In this document: piece after piece, positions 16,302 through 25,866 of the stretch | Position numbering within the stretch: the first letter of the stretch is position 1 | How the letters are laid out: the number at the start of each line of letters is the position of its first letter | Assembly: GCA_030427705.1 (NCBI GenBank) | Contig: JAUIBR010000023.1 | Span: 41,270 to 105,269, forward strand | Origin: a bacterium | GTDB taxonomy: Bacteria; Myxococcota_A; Bradymonadia; Bradymonadales; Bradymonadaceae | DNA length: 64,000 bases | Direction of reading: 5' to 3' | The notes under the pieces: model-generated | Seen by the model: the letters and a program-made list of their open reading frames with translations, nothing else | What the model was told of the DNA's origin: nothing | The model's database searches: none | Translations under genes and position numbers: made by a program

Positions 16302-17396
16302 CTAATGGAAGGGAAGTTGTGAACCTTCAACGCGATTCAGGTGATGCGGGTCGTGTGTTCCCCCGCGCATACCAGTCGCCAAGAAGATCGTCATGGCCAT
16401 CATGATGTAGCGTTGAACAAACGCCATCACTTGAGCGGGATTACGTGCCGACTCCGAATCACGGTTCCACTGAACCGTCTGTTCCTCGTCAATCAGCTCA
16501 GCGGGTTGCATCATCGCTGCGTAGATGGAGTGCTCCAGCGCTTGAATGACGTCAAATGCCGTTCCATAGCGACTATCAACGTCTTTCGACATCGCTCGCA
16601 TAATGACGCTCTCAAACTCCTCAGTCAGCCCAGGATTGAAGGCTCGTGGCGCTTCCGGTGTCGACATCACGTGCGCGTCCATGAGCTCACGAATCGGCAT
16701 TCCCTCATATGGACGACGACCGCACGCTGCCTCGTACATCATGACACCGACACTGTAGATATCGGATGCTGTGCATACGGTTTCGGGGTCCTGAACCTCT
16801 TCGGGCGAGATGTAGGCTGCGGTTCCGACGATCTTCGTTCGGTCCTCTTGCGGAAGCGGCTCATGTGCAAAGCGCGCGACGCCGAAATCAATGATTTTGG
16901 CGACAAGCCGGCCTTCGTGATTTGTGATCATCATGTTCGCGGGCTTCAAGTCGCGATGGATGATGCCCTTTCGATGTGCGTGACCTAGTCCACGCAAGAT
17001 ATCGACGAAAAGGCACGTCAGGTCGGTCTCTTCGAGTTCATCGAAGTGCCCAATCCACTCCTCAAGAGTGTGCCCCTCGATATACTCCATGACGAAAGCG
17101 ACCTGCTCCCCAATCTCAAGAATTTCTTGGAATGACACGATGTTCGGATGGTTCATCGTCATCATCATGCGAGCTTCACGAAGAAATCGCTTGCGCTTCA
17201 CCGGATCCGAGACCAGATGCGGGTGAAGGACCTTAATGGCCACGGGTTCAAACGATTCCGAGTGCCGAGCGCGATACACAAAGCTGGTCGCGCCGGTTCC
17301 TGCGAATCCGTTGATGACATAGTCGCCGATACGGTCACCGTATCGAAGCGTAGGACGGGGTTTTGAGTCGGGTTTGCGCCGAATCTGACTCGCCAT
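16302..17396 (-). CDS. Hanks-type serine/threonine protein kinase
   Basis: 364 residues. Complete kinase domain: glycine loop FAGTGATSFVYRA, VAIKVL with the catalytic lysine, HRDLKPANMM catalytic loop, DFGVARF metal loop, GTAAYISPEEV activation segment, DIYSVGVMMYE. The first loop glycine is replaced by Ala (A-G-T-G-A rather than G-x-G-x-x-G is marginal). The ~80-residue C-terminal tail has one weakly hydrophobic segment (YIMMAMTIFLATGM) but no clear PASTA or sensor domain. GGAGG precedes the ATG. Lies downstream of rpoD past a strong terminator. Substrate unknown; FHA proteins at 11030 and 49147 are plausible partners. Confidence 0.9.
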   Translation of the reverse strand: MASQIRRKPDSKPRPTLRYGDRIGDYVINGFAGTGATSFVYRARHSESFEPVAIKVLHPHLVSDPVKRKRFLREARMMMTMNHPNIVSFQEILEIGEQVAFVMEYIEGHTLEEWIGHFDELEETDLTCLFVDILRGLGHAHRKGIIHRDLKPANMMITNHEGRLVAKIIDFGVARFAHEPLPQEDRTKIVGTAAYISPEEVQDPETVCTASDIYSVGVMMYEAACGRRPYEGMPIRELMDAHVMSTPEAPRAFNPGLTEEFESVIMRAMSKDVDSRYGTAFDVIQALEHSIYAAMMQPAELIDEEQTVQWNRDSESARNPAQVMAFVQRYIMMAMTIFLATGMRGGTHDPHHLNRVEGSQLPFH

Positions 17397-17465
17397 TTGG
17401 ACCCTCCGTGGTCAAAGCGAATGCTTGAGATTCCCCTGAAGTTTCGCTCGCAAATGGCAAACGTC

Positions 17466-17500
17466 AAAAAAAATGTCCCACAGCTTGCTGCTGCAGGACA
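17466..17500 (-). terminator. Rho-independent terminator of rpoD
   Basis: An 11-bp stem (17474-17484 with 17490-17500, two G-T wobbles), 5-nt loop, then eight T on the minus strand (A at 17466-17473), 26 bp after the rpoD stop. Confidence 0.85.
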
Positions 17501-17525
17501 AATTTTCCGAAGAGGGGTCGCTGGG

Positions 17526-19121
17526 CTAGCCCTGCCCGTCGTAGAAAGGCCGGAGCGCATCGGCACGGCTTGGCTGGCGAAGTTTCTGAAGCGCCTTCGC
17601 CTCAATCTGACGAATACGCTCGCGAGTCAGGTTAAAGTCCTGACCAACCTCTTCCAGCGTATGGTCGGTCTTTTCACCGATACCAAATCGCATTCGCAGA
17701 ATCTTCTCTTCGCGTGGCGTGAGCCCCTCAAGCATTGCTTGAGTTTGGTCCCGAAGGTCCTGGCTGACCGCTTCCTCCATCGGACTCGGAGAGTTTTCGT
17801 CTTCGATGAAATCTCCAAGTTGACTGTCGTCCTCACCAATTGGCGTTTCGAGGCTCACAGGCTGTCGCGAGATTCGAAGTGCCCGACGCACTGCTTCAAC
17901 CGGGATTTCCAACTTCTCGGCAATCTCAGCTGGCTCTGGCTCTCGACCCAGCTCCTGTTCGAGCTGCCGCCCCGTACGAACGATACGGTTAATCGTCTCA
18001 ATCAAGTGCACAGGGATTCGAATGGTACGCGCTTGGTCTGCAATCGCGCGCGTAATCGCCTGCCGAATCCACCACGTAGCATACGTCGAAAACTTGTGGC
18101 CGCGCTGATACTCAAACTTCTCAACCGCACGCATGAGGCCGATGTTTCCTTCCTGAATCAAATCCAAGAAGTGCATTCCGCGATTCACATACTTCTTTGC
18201 AATCGATACGACCAAGCGAAGGTTGGCTCGAATCATCTCGCTTTTGCCACGCTCTGAGCGTCGTTCACCTTCGATGATGTCTGTAACCAGGACGTTCAAT
18301 TCATCGAGGGGCATTCCAAACTCTGCCTCCACGAGTCGGCGCAAATCAGCAGCACCCTCCCGAAGGTTGATGTACTCGATGAGGTCGTCCTCGCTAACTC
18401 GTTTGTACTCAACGACTTCGCCATCGAGGTAAAGCTCAGCCATTTCCTCAACGCGTTTCTGAAGAATATGACGACTTTCACAGAATCGTTGCATTCGTGC
18501 TTCAGCACGCTGAACGTTCATCAAGCCACCTTTCAGGTAGCTTACAATCTCAGCGATGAATCGCAGGGAGAGCTTACATTCGGTCACGGCCTTGGCGAGC
18601 TTCTTACGCTGCTTAGCGTATTCCTTTTCGGCAGCTTCAAGCTTCGTTTTTGCGGGGCGTTTTTGCGCTTGCAGCTGTTCAAGTTCATCGCGTGCTTCTT
18701 GGAATCGAGTGAAAGCACGGCGAAGTCGGTCGAAACGTTTGAAAGTGGCATCAGATACGGGTTGGTCCGAATCCTCCGGACCCGGTTCGTATTCGTCAAA
18801 GACCTCGCGAGCTCGGGCCGTGCCCGCTCGAAGTCGGTCGGGCAGCGCAAGAATCATCTCGATGCCTGCGTCGCAACTCAGGATGGCTTCGAAGATGATA
18901 AATCGACCAGCTTCGATCTCTTTCGCAATCGCAACCTCGCCTTCACGGGTCAGCAATGTGACCTGCCCGATTCGACGGAGATACATTTTTACTGGGTCAA
19001 ACCCATCCTTCCACTCGTCCTTCCCGGACCCGCGCATTCGCGCTTCTTTACGCTCCTGGGTGCGTTGCGCAATGAAGTCATTATTAGTGTCGGATTTCGC
19101 TACCTTGCTCGTTTCGCCCAC
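17526..19121 (-). CDS. rpoD: Primary sigma factor RpoD (sigma-70)
   Basis: 531 residues. Region 1.2 begins at about residue 40 ([20 protein letters not shown]), so region 1.1 is essentially missing, replaced by a short charged N-terminus. A non-conserved insertion (about 100-270) is followed by region 2 ([34 protein letters not shown]), region 3 and region 4 ([32 protein letters not shown]). Starts at GTG 19121 with GAGGTGA upstream. Encodes the housekeeping sigma factor. The 513 bp upstream hold no gene and must carry its promoter. Confidence 0.95.
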   Translation of the reverse strand: MGETSKVAKSDTNNDFIAQRTQERKEARMRGSGKDEWKDGFDPVKMYLRRIGQVTLLTREGEVAIAKEIEAGRFIIFEAILSCDAGIEMILALPDRLRAGTARAREVFDEYEPGPEDSDQPVSDATFKRFDRLRRAFTRFQEARDELEQLQAQKRPAKTKLEAAEKEYAKQRKKLAKAVTECKLSLRFIAEIVSYLKGGLMNVQRAEARMQRFCESRHILQKRVEEMAELYLDGEVVEYKRVSEDDLIEYINLREGAADLRRLVEAEFGMPLDELNVLVTDIIEGERRSERGKSEMIRANLRLVVSIAKKYVNRGMHFLDLIQEGNIGLMRAVEKFEYQRGHKFSTYATWWIRQAITRAIADQARTIRIPVHLIETINRIVRTGRQLEQELGREPEPAEIAEKLEIPVEAVRRALRISRQPVSLETPIGEDDSQLGDFIEDENSPSPMEEAVSQDLRDQTQAMLEGLTPREEKILRMRFGIGEKTDHTLEEVGQDFNLTRERIRQIEAKALQKLRQPSRADALRPFYDGQG

Positions 19122-19634
19122 GACTCACCTCACTCACGGGGAGCAGCTTTCGCTGATTTCTTGGCCTAACCGATGGAAGACAGTGTGCTTGATTACCGAA
19201 GCCCGCCTTGGGTTTCGGCCTTCTATTGAAATTCTGAAAAGAATTTCGTAGAAGTGCGCACCGGCCTCCATGCTCACGGAAAACCATCAGCAGGTTCCGT
19301 GCCAAAGCATTGAAGAAGTTCGCAAAGCCACGTGGGCTCTTGTGATGCATCGTAATTCTTTGCTCAGACTGGAATTCTGCTACCTGAAATGATGACATAC
19401 GTGTCACACCCTTGCGAAAACTCTTTGCACACAGGGTCTCAGTTCACAGAACAGATGCTGCGGTTCACCGAATCGCTAAACAGGTAAACGCGCGAAAAAT
19501 CGGAGTTCTTCCCACTTTTTGCACCCGGAACAGCATTTCCTACGAATGTCAAGTCAGCGTGATCAACGGTGTAGATCACAGAGATCGCTCTCAGAATTCT
19601 GTGGACCCAAATCAAATAGTGGAGACTGAAGGCC
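19122..19634. other. 513-bp non-coding region upstream of rpoD
   Basis: Several short frames exist but none has an RBS, family resemblance or supporting context. I see no tRNA and no convincing sigma-70 promoter. A TGACA/TGTCA inverted repeat (19393-19406, 4-bp centre) could be an operator. A long leader or an unrecognised small RNA is possible. Confidence 0.4.
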
Positions 19635-20234
19635 TCAGGTCGCGAGGGCCCGTAGCTCTTGCAATTCAGTGCGGACCGCAGTGATAGCGCGGCGGCGACG
19701 TTGTTCGCGTGCAACAAGTGCGGCACGCAACTCATCGCGCTCCTGAGTCACAACTTCCATATGTCGCTCAAGCATTTCCAATTCTTGCGGATTGCTGGAC
19801 GGTGAGGCTTCGATTCGGTCTTGAAGGCTAAGAATCTCAGCGTTCAAGCTCTCGATTTCCTCCGCTTGGGCGTTCATCGTGGCGCGCGTTTCAGCAAGTT
19901 CTGATTGCGCTAACTCAAGCTCAGCTTGCGTTTGGACAAGCTGCTCGCTGGCGGATTCATCTTCCACCAGCGGCAACTCACCCTGTCGATTCAGTACCAA
20001 TTGACGGCGAGCGCCGGCAATTGTGTACATGTCTTCGTAAAGAAGCTCCCGAATCTGCACTAGGAGTTCAACATCCCGTCGTTGATAGGCCCGCTGACCT
20101 GTTTTGGTTTTCTCAGGGCGCAATTGCTCGAACTCAGTTTCCCAATATCGGAGCACATACGGCTCCAGATTGAGCAACTTCGCAATCTCACCAATCTTGA
20201 AATAGGTCTTTTCGGGAATCTGGACAGGATCCAC
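19635..20234 (-). CDS. MerR-family regulator with coiled-coil tail
   Basis: 199 residues. The N-terminal winged helix-turn-helix (YFKIGEIAKLLNLEPYVLRY, WETEF, RAYQRRDVELL) is of the MerR type that in delta-proteobacteria commonly sits beside ihfA and pheT. The rest (about 90-190) is a long Glu/Gln/Ala coiled coil (QTQAELELAQSELAETRATM) instead of an effector domain, so it probably dimerises and binds DNA without a small ligand. GTG start at 20234 with AAGGAGG six bases upstream. Target genes unknown. Confidence 0.88.
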   Translation of the reverse strand: MDPVQIPEKTYFKIGEIAKLLNLEPYVLRYWETEFEQLRPEKTKTGQRAYQRRDVELLVQIRELLYEDMYTIAGARRQLVLNRQGELPLVEDESASEQLVQTQAELELAQSELAETRATMNAQAEEIESLNAEILSLQDRIEASPSSNPQELEMLERHMEVVTQERDELRAALVAREQRRRRAITAVRTELQELRALAT

Positions 20235-20284
20235 GTCGCCCTCCTTGGTCGCGGCTTATGGGCCATCGTGGCCCGCCGGTGGTT

Positions 20285-20566
20285 TTAATTGTTCAGGTCG
20301 TCTTTTAACACCTGACTGACTTTGAAGCGAAGGACTTTCCGCTCTGGAATCATGATTTCCACGCCTGTGCGAGGATTTCGGCCAACGCGCTCGCCCTTCT
20401 GACGAACTTCAAACTTACCGAATCCGCTAACCTTGATCGAATCCCCGTCTTCCAGGGTCTCTTTCATGGTCTCGAAAACGGCTTCAACGTAATCGGAAGC
20501 TTCCTTTTTTGTAACGCCAACACGTTCATAAACGCTGTTTACGATACCGGCTTTTGTCATCGTCAT
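20285..20566 (-). CDS. ihfA: Integration host factor alpha-type HU/IHF protein
   Basis: 93 residues. HU/IHF fold with the beta-arm motif GRNPRTGVEIMIPERKVLRF and the N-terminal TKAGIVNSVYERVGVTKKEA. Bends DNA as a dimer. The placement directly downstream of pheST is the conserved location of ihfA in many proteobacteria, supporting IHF-alpha over HU. GGAGAG seven bases before the ATG. Confidence 0.9.
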   Translation of the reverse strand: MTMTKAGIVNSVYERVGVTKKEASDYVEAVFETMKETLEDGDSIKVSGFGKFEVRQKGERVGRNPRTGVEIMIPERKVLRFKVSQVLKDDLNN

Positions 20567-20719
20567 AACTGCTCTCCTATAGACGACCGGTAGTTCGCGT
20601 CTGCCAAGACTCGAACCGGAAATAATTCAACTGACCCACGCCAGTTTTACCAACACAGTTGTAAACTTACAGTGACATTGGTTCAAGTAGCCAACCCAAA
20701 ATGGCACAGAATCTGCGGA

Positions 20720-23167
20720 TCACCGCTGTACAGTGCCAACGGATTTTTCCAACCACGCCAAAAGCTTGGCGTCTGCTGTCTTGATTTCATCGTCGGTCAA
20801 CGTCTTGTCGTCGGATCGGTATGTCACACTCAAAGCAAGCGATCGCTTCCCTTCAGGCACCTGCTCGCCTTCATAGACGTCGAACAACTCAACATTCTCA
20901 AGCAATCGACCAAACTTCCCGTCGTTCTTCGCCAACTTATCGATCGAAGATCGCAGGTCGCTGTAGTTCGCCGTCACGTCATACAGCAGAGCAAAGTCCC
21001 GCTTCACGGATGGGAACTTTGAGATCGCCGCGTGTTTTGCTTGTCGCTGCCCCAGCTTGAACAAGCCATCGAGGTTCAGCTCCAAAAGCACGACTGGCGC
21101 GCCCAGGTCCAACTCCTTGACCATTGCTGGGTGAACCTGCCCTACCGTGGCAAGCCATGTGTCTCCCACTGACCAATTCGCCTGCACGCCAGGGTGCAGG
21201 TATGGCTCAAGCTTCGCAGGAACGGACCAAGTCGCATCCGCGGTATCGAATGGGACGGCGAGTGACTCGACAAGACCTTTTACATCATAGAACGACCACG
21301 CTTCGGTGGCCGCGAAATGCGACGCACGTTGGCCGGTCACGAGCAATCCTAGACGCTCTTGTTCGCCATCCTGCAGATACACACGACCAATCTCAAACAG
21401 CCCTACGTCGAAAGTACGCTGAGCCACGTTTGTCTCCAGATTGCGGAGCAGCCCCGACACCAATGTGGTGCGCATGTGGGTCATTTCCGATGTCACTGGG
21501 TTCGCAATCGGATGCGCAAATCGGCGTGCATCATCTTCCGTCAACTTCAAGGCGTGCAGCTCAGCTTCAGAAGTGAAGCTGAAGTTAACGGCCTGATACA
21601 GGCCTTCAGCCAACAAGACGTCACGGATGCGGCGCTTTTGGTTGGTGATATCTCGAGGCACGATCGTCGGTTCGTGTCCTGCCTCCACGCGCGGTTGATG
21701 TACGTGACCGATCGAAACCTCAGGGAATGAAGGCTCGAGATTGTCCAACCCATAGAGCCGGACGATCTCTTCAACGAGGTCGATTGGCCGCTCAATGTCT
21801 GGGCGCCGAGTGGGCACCACTACGTTCAGCGCTGCGGCGCCCCGACTCACGTCGAGGCCCAACGACGTGAGATACCCCTCAATCTGGTCGACCGACAGGT
21901 CGATACCCAAAATCCGTTTTGGCAACGACAGAGGCAATTCAACCGTGACCGGTTCGATCGGCTTCGGATAGTGGTCGATTCGGCCCGTCCGCAGAGATGG
22001 TGTCGAACCTTCATGAACACGCATTACAAGGTCGATCGCGAGCTCCAGGTTTTCTGCAATCGCATTGGGATCGATCCCGCGCTCAAATCGATGGCTTGAA
22101 TCGGTGTGTAGCCCGAGTCGCTTCGAGGTCTTTCGCACCAACGTCGGTTCGAAGTACGCACATTCGATCAAAATGCGGGTCGTCGATTCCGTCACCTCGG
22201 TTCGCTCACCGCCCATGACGCCTGCGATTGCGACAGGCCCGGTGTCATCCGCGATCACGAGATCGCGACCATCTACCTTGTATTCTTTGTGGTCGATCCC
22301 GACCATCGTTTCGCCATCACGTCCCCGACGAACGGTGATTCCACCATCGAGCTTGTCGAGGTCGAAAGCATGCAGAGGTTGACCGACGTGCATCAACACG
22401 TAGTTCGTCACATCCACGATGTTGTTGATGCTGCGTGATCCAATCGAAGCCAGACGAGCCTGCAGCCAGTCAGGACTTGGACCAACGGCAATATCCTCCA
22501 TCACTGCCATCGCATACCGTGGACAGCCTGGGTCTTGAACATCCAAGGACGCGACATCCGACAGCGGTCCGCCGGTTCCCGTGTGCGCATCCGATTTGAT
22601 GCCACAAACAGGCTTACCCAACAGCGCGCCGAGTTCGATGCCAACACCACGGTGGCTGAGGCAGTCTGGTCGATTCGGGGTAAGATCGAGTTCAAGCGTT
22701 GCGCCATCAAGCCCCATCGCCTCGTACACCGGAGTACCGAGTTCCAAGCCTTCCGGGAGAATCCACAACCCTTCGCTCTTCTCGGCGAGCCCTAGCTCCT
22801 CTTTGGCGCAGAGCATTCCCTGCGACATCACGCCAGCAACCTTACGCTCACTAATCTCGAATGGGAGCGCGACCGGTGCAGCACCAGGAAGTGCCGTTGG
22901 GACGAAGTCGCCTGCTTTCATGTTCTTCGCGCCACACGCGATGTTGCGGATAGTACCGTCGCCAACATCGACCAAGCAGAGCACCACACTCTTGGCCTTC
23001 GGAATCTCTTGGATTTCGACGATCCGACCGACCACGATCTTTGGGTCTTTGAACTTCGAAATCTCTCCGACTTCCACGCCAGCAGAGGTGAGTTGGTCTG
23101 CAACTTCGTGCGCATCAACGTCGCTTAGATCAACGAATTCATTGAGCCATTTCAAACTTACTTTCAT
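20720..23167 (-). CDS. pheT: Phenylalanyl-tRNA synthetase beta subunit
   Basis: 815 residues, normal length. N-terminal MKVSLKWLNEFVDL, EMAP/OB tRNA-binding domain (VVGRIVEIQEIPKAKSV), B3/B4 editing domain, B5 domain, the catalytic-like core and the C-terminal ferredoxin-like anticodon-binding domain (FPSVKRDFALLYDVTANYSD). Forms the alpha2-beta2 enzyme with PheS, which ends 11 bp upstream. AGGAG precedes the ATG. Confidence 0.96.
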   Translation of the reverse strand: MKVSLKWLNEFVDLSDVDAHEVADQLTSAGVEVGEISKFKDPKIVVGRIVEIQEIPKAKSVVLCLVDVGDGTIRNIACGAKNMKAGDFVPTALPGAAPVALPFEISERKVAGVMSQGMLCAKEELGLAEKSEGLWILPEGLELGTPVYEAMGLDGATLELDLTPNRPDCLSHRGVGIELGALLGKPVCGIKSDAHTGTGGPLSDVASLDVQDPGCPRYAMAVMEDIAVGPSPDWLQARLASIGSRSINNIVDVTNYVLMHVGQPLHAFDLDKLDGGITVRRGRDGETMVGIDHKEYKVDGRDLVIADDTGPVAIAGVMGGERTEVTESTTRILIECAYFEPTLVRKTSKRLGLHTDSSHRFERGIDPNAIAENLELAIDLVMRVHEGSTPSLRTGRIDHYPKPIEPVTVELPLSLPKRILGIDLSVDQIEGYLTSLGLDVSRGAAALNVVVPTRRPDIERPIDLVEEIVRLYGLDNLEPSFPEVSIGHVHQPRVEAGHEPTIVPRDITNQKRRIRDVLLAEGLYQAVNFSFTSEAELHALKLTEDDARRFAHPIANPVTSEMTHMRTTLVSGLLRNLETNVAQRTFDVGLFEIGRVYLQDGEQERLGLLVTGQRASHFAATEAWSFYDVKGLVESLAVPFDTADATWSVPAKLEPYLHPGVQANWSVGDTWLATVGQVHPAMVKELDLGAPVVLLELNLDGLFKLGQRQAKHAAISKFPSVKRDFALLYDVTANYSDLRSSIDKLAKNDGKFGRLLENVELFDVYEGEQVPEGKRSLALSVTYRSDDKTLTDDEIKTADAKLLAWLEKSVGTVQR

Positions 23168-23178
23168 CGCTCTAGCTC

Positions 23179-24210
23179 CTAGAACTGGCGGAGGAACCGA
23201 ATGTCGTTATCGAACAACAATCGGATGTCAGGAATCTCGTACTTCAACATTGCAATTCGCTCGACGCCGAGTCCGAACGCGTAACCCGAGTAGACTTCAG
23301 GGTCGATGCCCGCCCCTCGCAACACGTTGGGGTCGACCATGCCGGAGCCCAAAATCTCGAGCCATCCTGTGTGGCTACAGACTTTGCATCCATCACCGCC
23401 GCAGAAAATGCAGCCAATATCAACCTCAGCACTGGGTTCAGTGAATGGGAAGTAACTCGGTCGCAGCCGCATCTTTGTTCCGACACCGAAACACTTATCG
23501 ACAAACGCCTTCAACGCACCAACGAGGTCACGCATTGTAATGTGCTTATCGACGTGCAGGCCTTCAATTTGGTGGAAAACCGGGCTGTGCGTCGGATCGA
23601 AGTCGTGACGATACACGCGGCCCGGTGAAATCACCTGAATTGGAAGTTCATAAGCCAGCATGGTTCGTACTTGAACTGGGCTGGTGTGTGTTCGTAACAG
23701 GTGCCCGTTTTCCAGCATGATCGTGTCCTGCATATCCCGCGCAGGGTGGTCATCTGGGAAGTTCAGCGCCTCGAAGTTGTAGAAATCGCTCTCGATTTCA
23801 GGACCGTCGGCAACCTCGAATCCAAGCTCTTGGAACAAGTCGATGAGCTCCGCTTCCATCAAAGTGAGCGGGTTGCCGTTCGACTTTGTAAACACCCGCC
23901 CAGGCAAGGTCACGTCGACCGTTTCCTCGCGCAGTTGGCGCTCGACTTCTGCCGCTTCCAACGCTTCAACGCGCTCAAGATACGCGGATTCGATGGCATT
24001 TTTCGCGGCATTCGAAGCCTGGCCAACCGCCCGCTTGCCGTCGTTTGGCAGGTCGCGCAGGAGTTTCATGACGTCTTGCATCTGTCCCTTCTTTCCAAGG
24101 AACCGATTCTTGACCTGGATTGCATCTTCCACGCGCTCGGTTTGAGCGAGCGCAGCGACAGCTTCACCTTGAATACTGTCGAGTTTCGAAATCATCTCTT
24201 CGGTTGTCAT
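23179..24210 (-). CDS. pheS: Phenylalanyl-tRNA synthetase alpha subunit
   Basis: 343 residues from ATG 24210. A longer frame to 24273 would run into the terminator-like hairpin and is rejected. N-terminal coiled coil, then class II motif 2 (VYRHDFDPTHSPVFHQIEGL) and motif 3 (GYAFGLGVERIAMLKYEI); RPSYFPFTEPSAEVDI is the Phe-binding signature. A CxxC-type patch (CIFCGGDGCKVC) lies within the catalytic domain, as in many bacterial PheS. First gene after the rplT-distal hairpin. Confidence 0.96.
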   Translation of the reverse strand: MTTEEMISKLDSIQGEAVAALAQTERVEDAIQVKNRFLGKKGQMQDVMKLLRDLPNDGKRAVGQASNAAKNAIESAYLERVEALEAAEVERQLREETVDVTLPGRVFTKSNGNPLTLMEAELIDLFQELGFEVADGPEIESDFYNFEALNFPDDHPARDMQDTIMLENGHLLRTHTSPVQVRTMLAYELPIQVISPGRVYRHDFDPTHSPVFHQIEGLHVDKHITMRDLVGALKAFVDKCFGVGTKMRLRPSYFPFTEPSAEVDIGCIFCGGDGCKVCSHTGWLEILGSGMVDPNVLRGAGIDPEVYSGYAFGLGVERIAMLKYEIPDIRLLFDNDIRFLRQF

Positions 24211-24236
24211 CGTCCATCCGATGTCGAACAAGAAAC

Positions 24237-24271
24237 AAAAAAGCCCCGGAGACCTAGGGTCCCTGCGGGGC
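24237..24271 (-). terminator. Terminator or attenuator between rplT and pheS
   Basis: On the minus strand GCCCCG (24271-24266) pairs with CGGGGC (24248-24243), with inner GGGACC/GGTCTC pairing, followed by TTTTTT and TGTTT. It sits between the rplT stop (24298) and pheS start (24210), exactly where E. coli has the pheM attenuator. No Phe-rich leader peptide is evident in the ~30 bp left, so a plain or partial terminator is as likely. Confidence 0.75.
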
Positions 24272-24297
24272 AACGCTTGGAATACAAAACGGTTTTC

Positions 24298-24654
24298 TTA
24301 ACCGTTTGCAGCTCGAGCGGCCTCCGCAACCTTCGTAAAGGCTGCAGGGTCAAAGACGGCCATGTCGGCCAGGATCTTACGATCCAATTCGATATTCGCT
24401 TTTTGCAAGCCACCGATCAAACGGCTGTAATTCAGTCCGTTTTGTCGTGCAGCAGCATTGATGCGGGTGATCCATAGGCGGCGGAACTGACGCTTGCGTT
24501 GACGGCGGTCACGGTAAGCATATGCCCATGCGCGATGGACGGTCTGCTTTGCGGTCCGGTAGAGCGTGCTACGCCCTGCACGGAATCCGCGTGCTGCCTT
24601 CATAATCTTTTTGCGTCGTCGGCGCGCTCTGAAGCCTCGTTTCACTCGTGGCAT
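24298..24654 (-). CDS. rplT: 50S ribosomal protein L20
   Basis: 118 residues. Basic N-terminus [20 protein letters not shown] and the conserved [20 protein letters not shown] identify L20, an early assembly protein of the large subunit. In other bacteria it represses its own operon. 41 bp after rpmI. Confidence 0.97.
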   Translation of the reverse strand: MPRVKRGFRARRRRKKIMKAARGFRAGRSTLYRTAKQTVHRAWAYAYRDRRQRKRQFRRLWITRINAAARQNGLNYSRLIGGLQKANIELDRKILADMAVFDPAAFTKVAEAARAANG

Positions 24655-24695
24655 TTTACGTACCTCTACAAATTCACGTTAATAAACAAATACAA

Positions 24696-24893
24696 TCAAT
24701 CGTACGGCATCAAGGCGCTAATGCGCGGTGCATCCGCATCCGAAATGTAGCCGCCCTTGCGAAGCTGGCGCTTACGCTTGGTCGACTTGTGAGTCAGGAT
24801 GTGGTTACGAAAACCTTTGCGGTACTTAATTTTACCGTTTTTGGTCTTCTTGAAGCGCTTTGCCGCCCCACGATGGGATTTCATCTTGGGCAT
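24696..24893 (-). CDS. rpmI: 50S ribosomal protein L35
   Basis: 65 residues from ATG 24893 ([17 protein letters not shown]), the usual L35 start; a longer frame to 24932 is not expected. Ends in [19 protein letters not shown]. Between infC and rplT in the standard order. Confidence 0.97.
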   Translation of the reverse strand: MPKMKSHRGAAKRFKKTKNGKIKYRKGFRNHILTHKSTKRKRQLRKGGYISDADAPRISALMPYD

Positions 24894-25020
24894 GACTGCC
24901 TCCACTCGATTTGGCGCCGTGAAGCGCCCCAAACAACAATAAATCGCTGATTCTCAGCGGGCGCGCATAATGACGAGTGACCCTATAAAGGTCAAGTACA
25001 TTTGCGACTTTTCAAAAAAC

Positions 25021-25545
25021 TCACTCGGATGTGTCTTTCATGGGTGCCATGAACATTGTCATGTTACGGCCTTCCATGCGCGCATCCTGTTCAACGGTCG
25101 CGACGTCTTCAAGCATTTCAGCCGCGCGATCCATCAAATCATAGGCAATGTCAGGGTGAGTGATTTCGCGACCGCGGAACATCACCGTGAACTTCACCTT
25201 ATTATTCTTTTCGAGAAACGCCTTGGCTTTGCGGACCTTCGTCTCGAAGTCATGATCGTCCGTCTTTGGACGCATCTTCACTTCTTTAACCTCAACACGC
25301 GAAGACTTCTTGCGAGCCTCCGCATTTCGCTTCTTCTGCTGGTATTTGTATTTGCCGTAATCCATGATTCGGCAAACGGGGGGTCGCGCTTGTGGCGCTA
25401 CTTCCACCAAATCCAGTCCAAACTCTTCTGCTTTGTAGAGGGCATCGTCGATTTCCATCACACCCAGCTGTTCTCCATCTGGGTCGATCACGCGAACTTC
25501 TTTCGCTCGGATTCGTTTGTTGATGCGGGGGTCTTTTTCCGCCAT
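25021..25545 (-). CDS. infC: Translation initiation factor IF-3
   Basis: 174 residues from ATG 25545 with AAGGAG 12 bases upstream and a nearer TAGG. Contains the N-domain (INKRIRAKEVRVIDPDGEQL, PPVCRIMDYGKYKYQQ) and the C-domain (KVKFTVMFRGREITHPDIAY). IF-3 prevents premature 50S joining and checks the start codon; in E. coli infC uses AUU for autoregulation, but here an ordinary ATG is present, so that control is absent. Confidence 0.96.
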   Translation of the reverse strand: MAEKDPRINKRIRAKEVRVIDPDGEQLGVMEIDDALYKAEEFGLDLVEVAPQARPPVCRIMDYGKYKYQQKKRNAEARKKSSRVEVKEVKMRPKTDDHDFETKVRKAKAFLEKNNKVKFTVMFRGREITHPDIAYDLMDRAAEMLEDVATVEQDARMEGRNMTMFMAPMKDTSE

Positions 25546-25569
25546 GTACCTACGTTTCTCCTTATTGCT

Positions 25570-25602
25570 CAAATAAAAGTGGGCAGGAAACATTGCCTGC
25601 CC
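25570..25602 (-). terminator. Hairpin in the infC leader
   Basis: GGGCAGG (25581-25587) pairs perfectly with CCTGCCC (25596-25602), 8-nt loop; on the minus strand it is followed by ACTTTTATTTG. It may end tRNA-Val transcripts or act as an attenuator ahead of infC-rpmI-rplT. Confidence 0.6.
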
Positions 25603-25648
25603 GACGAACGGAACGCCTAATTAAATTGTCTGATTAGCGCTTCGTTAG

Positions 25649-25720
25649 TAGGCACGGGCGGATTTGAACCGCCGACCCCTACCGTGTCAGGGTAGTGCTC
25701 TCCCACTGAGCTACGTGCCT
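25649..25720 (-). tRNA. tRNA-Val (anticodon GAC)
   Basis: 72 nt, full cloverleaf: acceptor AGGCACG/CGTGCCT, D arm GCTC..GAGC, anticodon arm CTACC-CTGACAC-GGTAG giving anticodon GAC (reads GUC/GUU), T arm GGCGG-TTCAAAT-CCGCC, discriminator A. CCA is not encoded. Confidence 0.95.
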
Positions 25721-25753
25721 AAATTTCTCACAGCATCGCTGAGAGGACGGTGG

Positions 25754-25781
25754 ATTTAACAATCGATTGGGGTCGTGTCAA
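25754..25781 (-). promoter_or_regulatory. Sigma-70 promoter for tRNA-Val
   Basis: On the minus strand a perfect TTGACA (25781-25776), 16-bp spacer and TTAAAT (25759-25754). Transcription would begin about 27 nt before the mature tRNA 5' end. May also drive infC by read-through. Confidence 0.7.
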
Positions 25782-25866
25782 CGCAAAACAAGGCCTACGC
25801 CGAATTGACCGGCCAACAGCGTTAGGGTACACACCGCCCCCTAACTTAATGCGTAGTGGAGAAGTT

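Noticed and set aside
17397..18257. Long plus-strand frame opposite rpoD
   Set aside because: Mirrors the conserved rpoD coding sequence and has no family resemblance.
19439..19735. Minus-strand frame spanning the end of the MerR-like gene and the rpoD upstream region
   Set aside because: Overlaps the true MerR-like frame and lacks an RBS.
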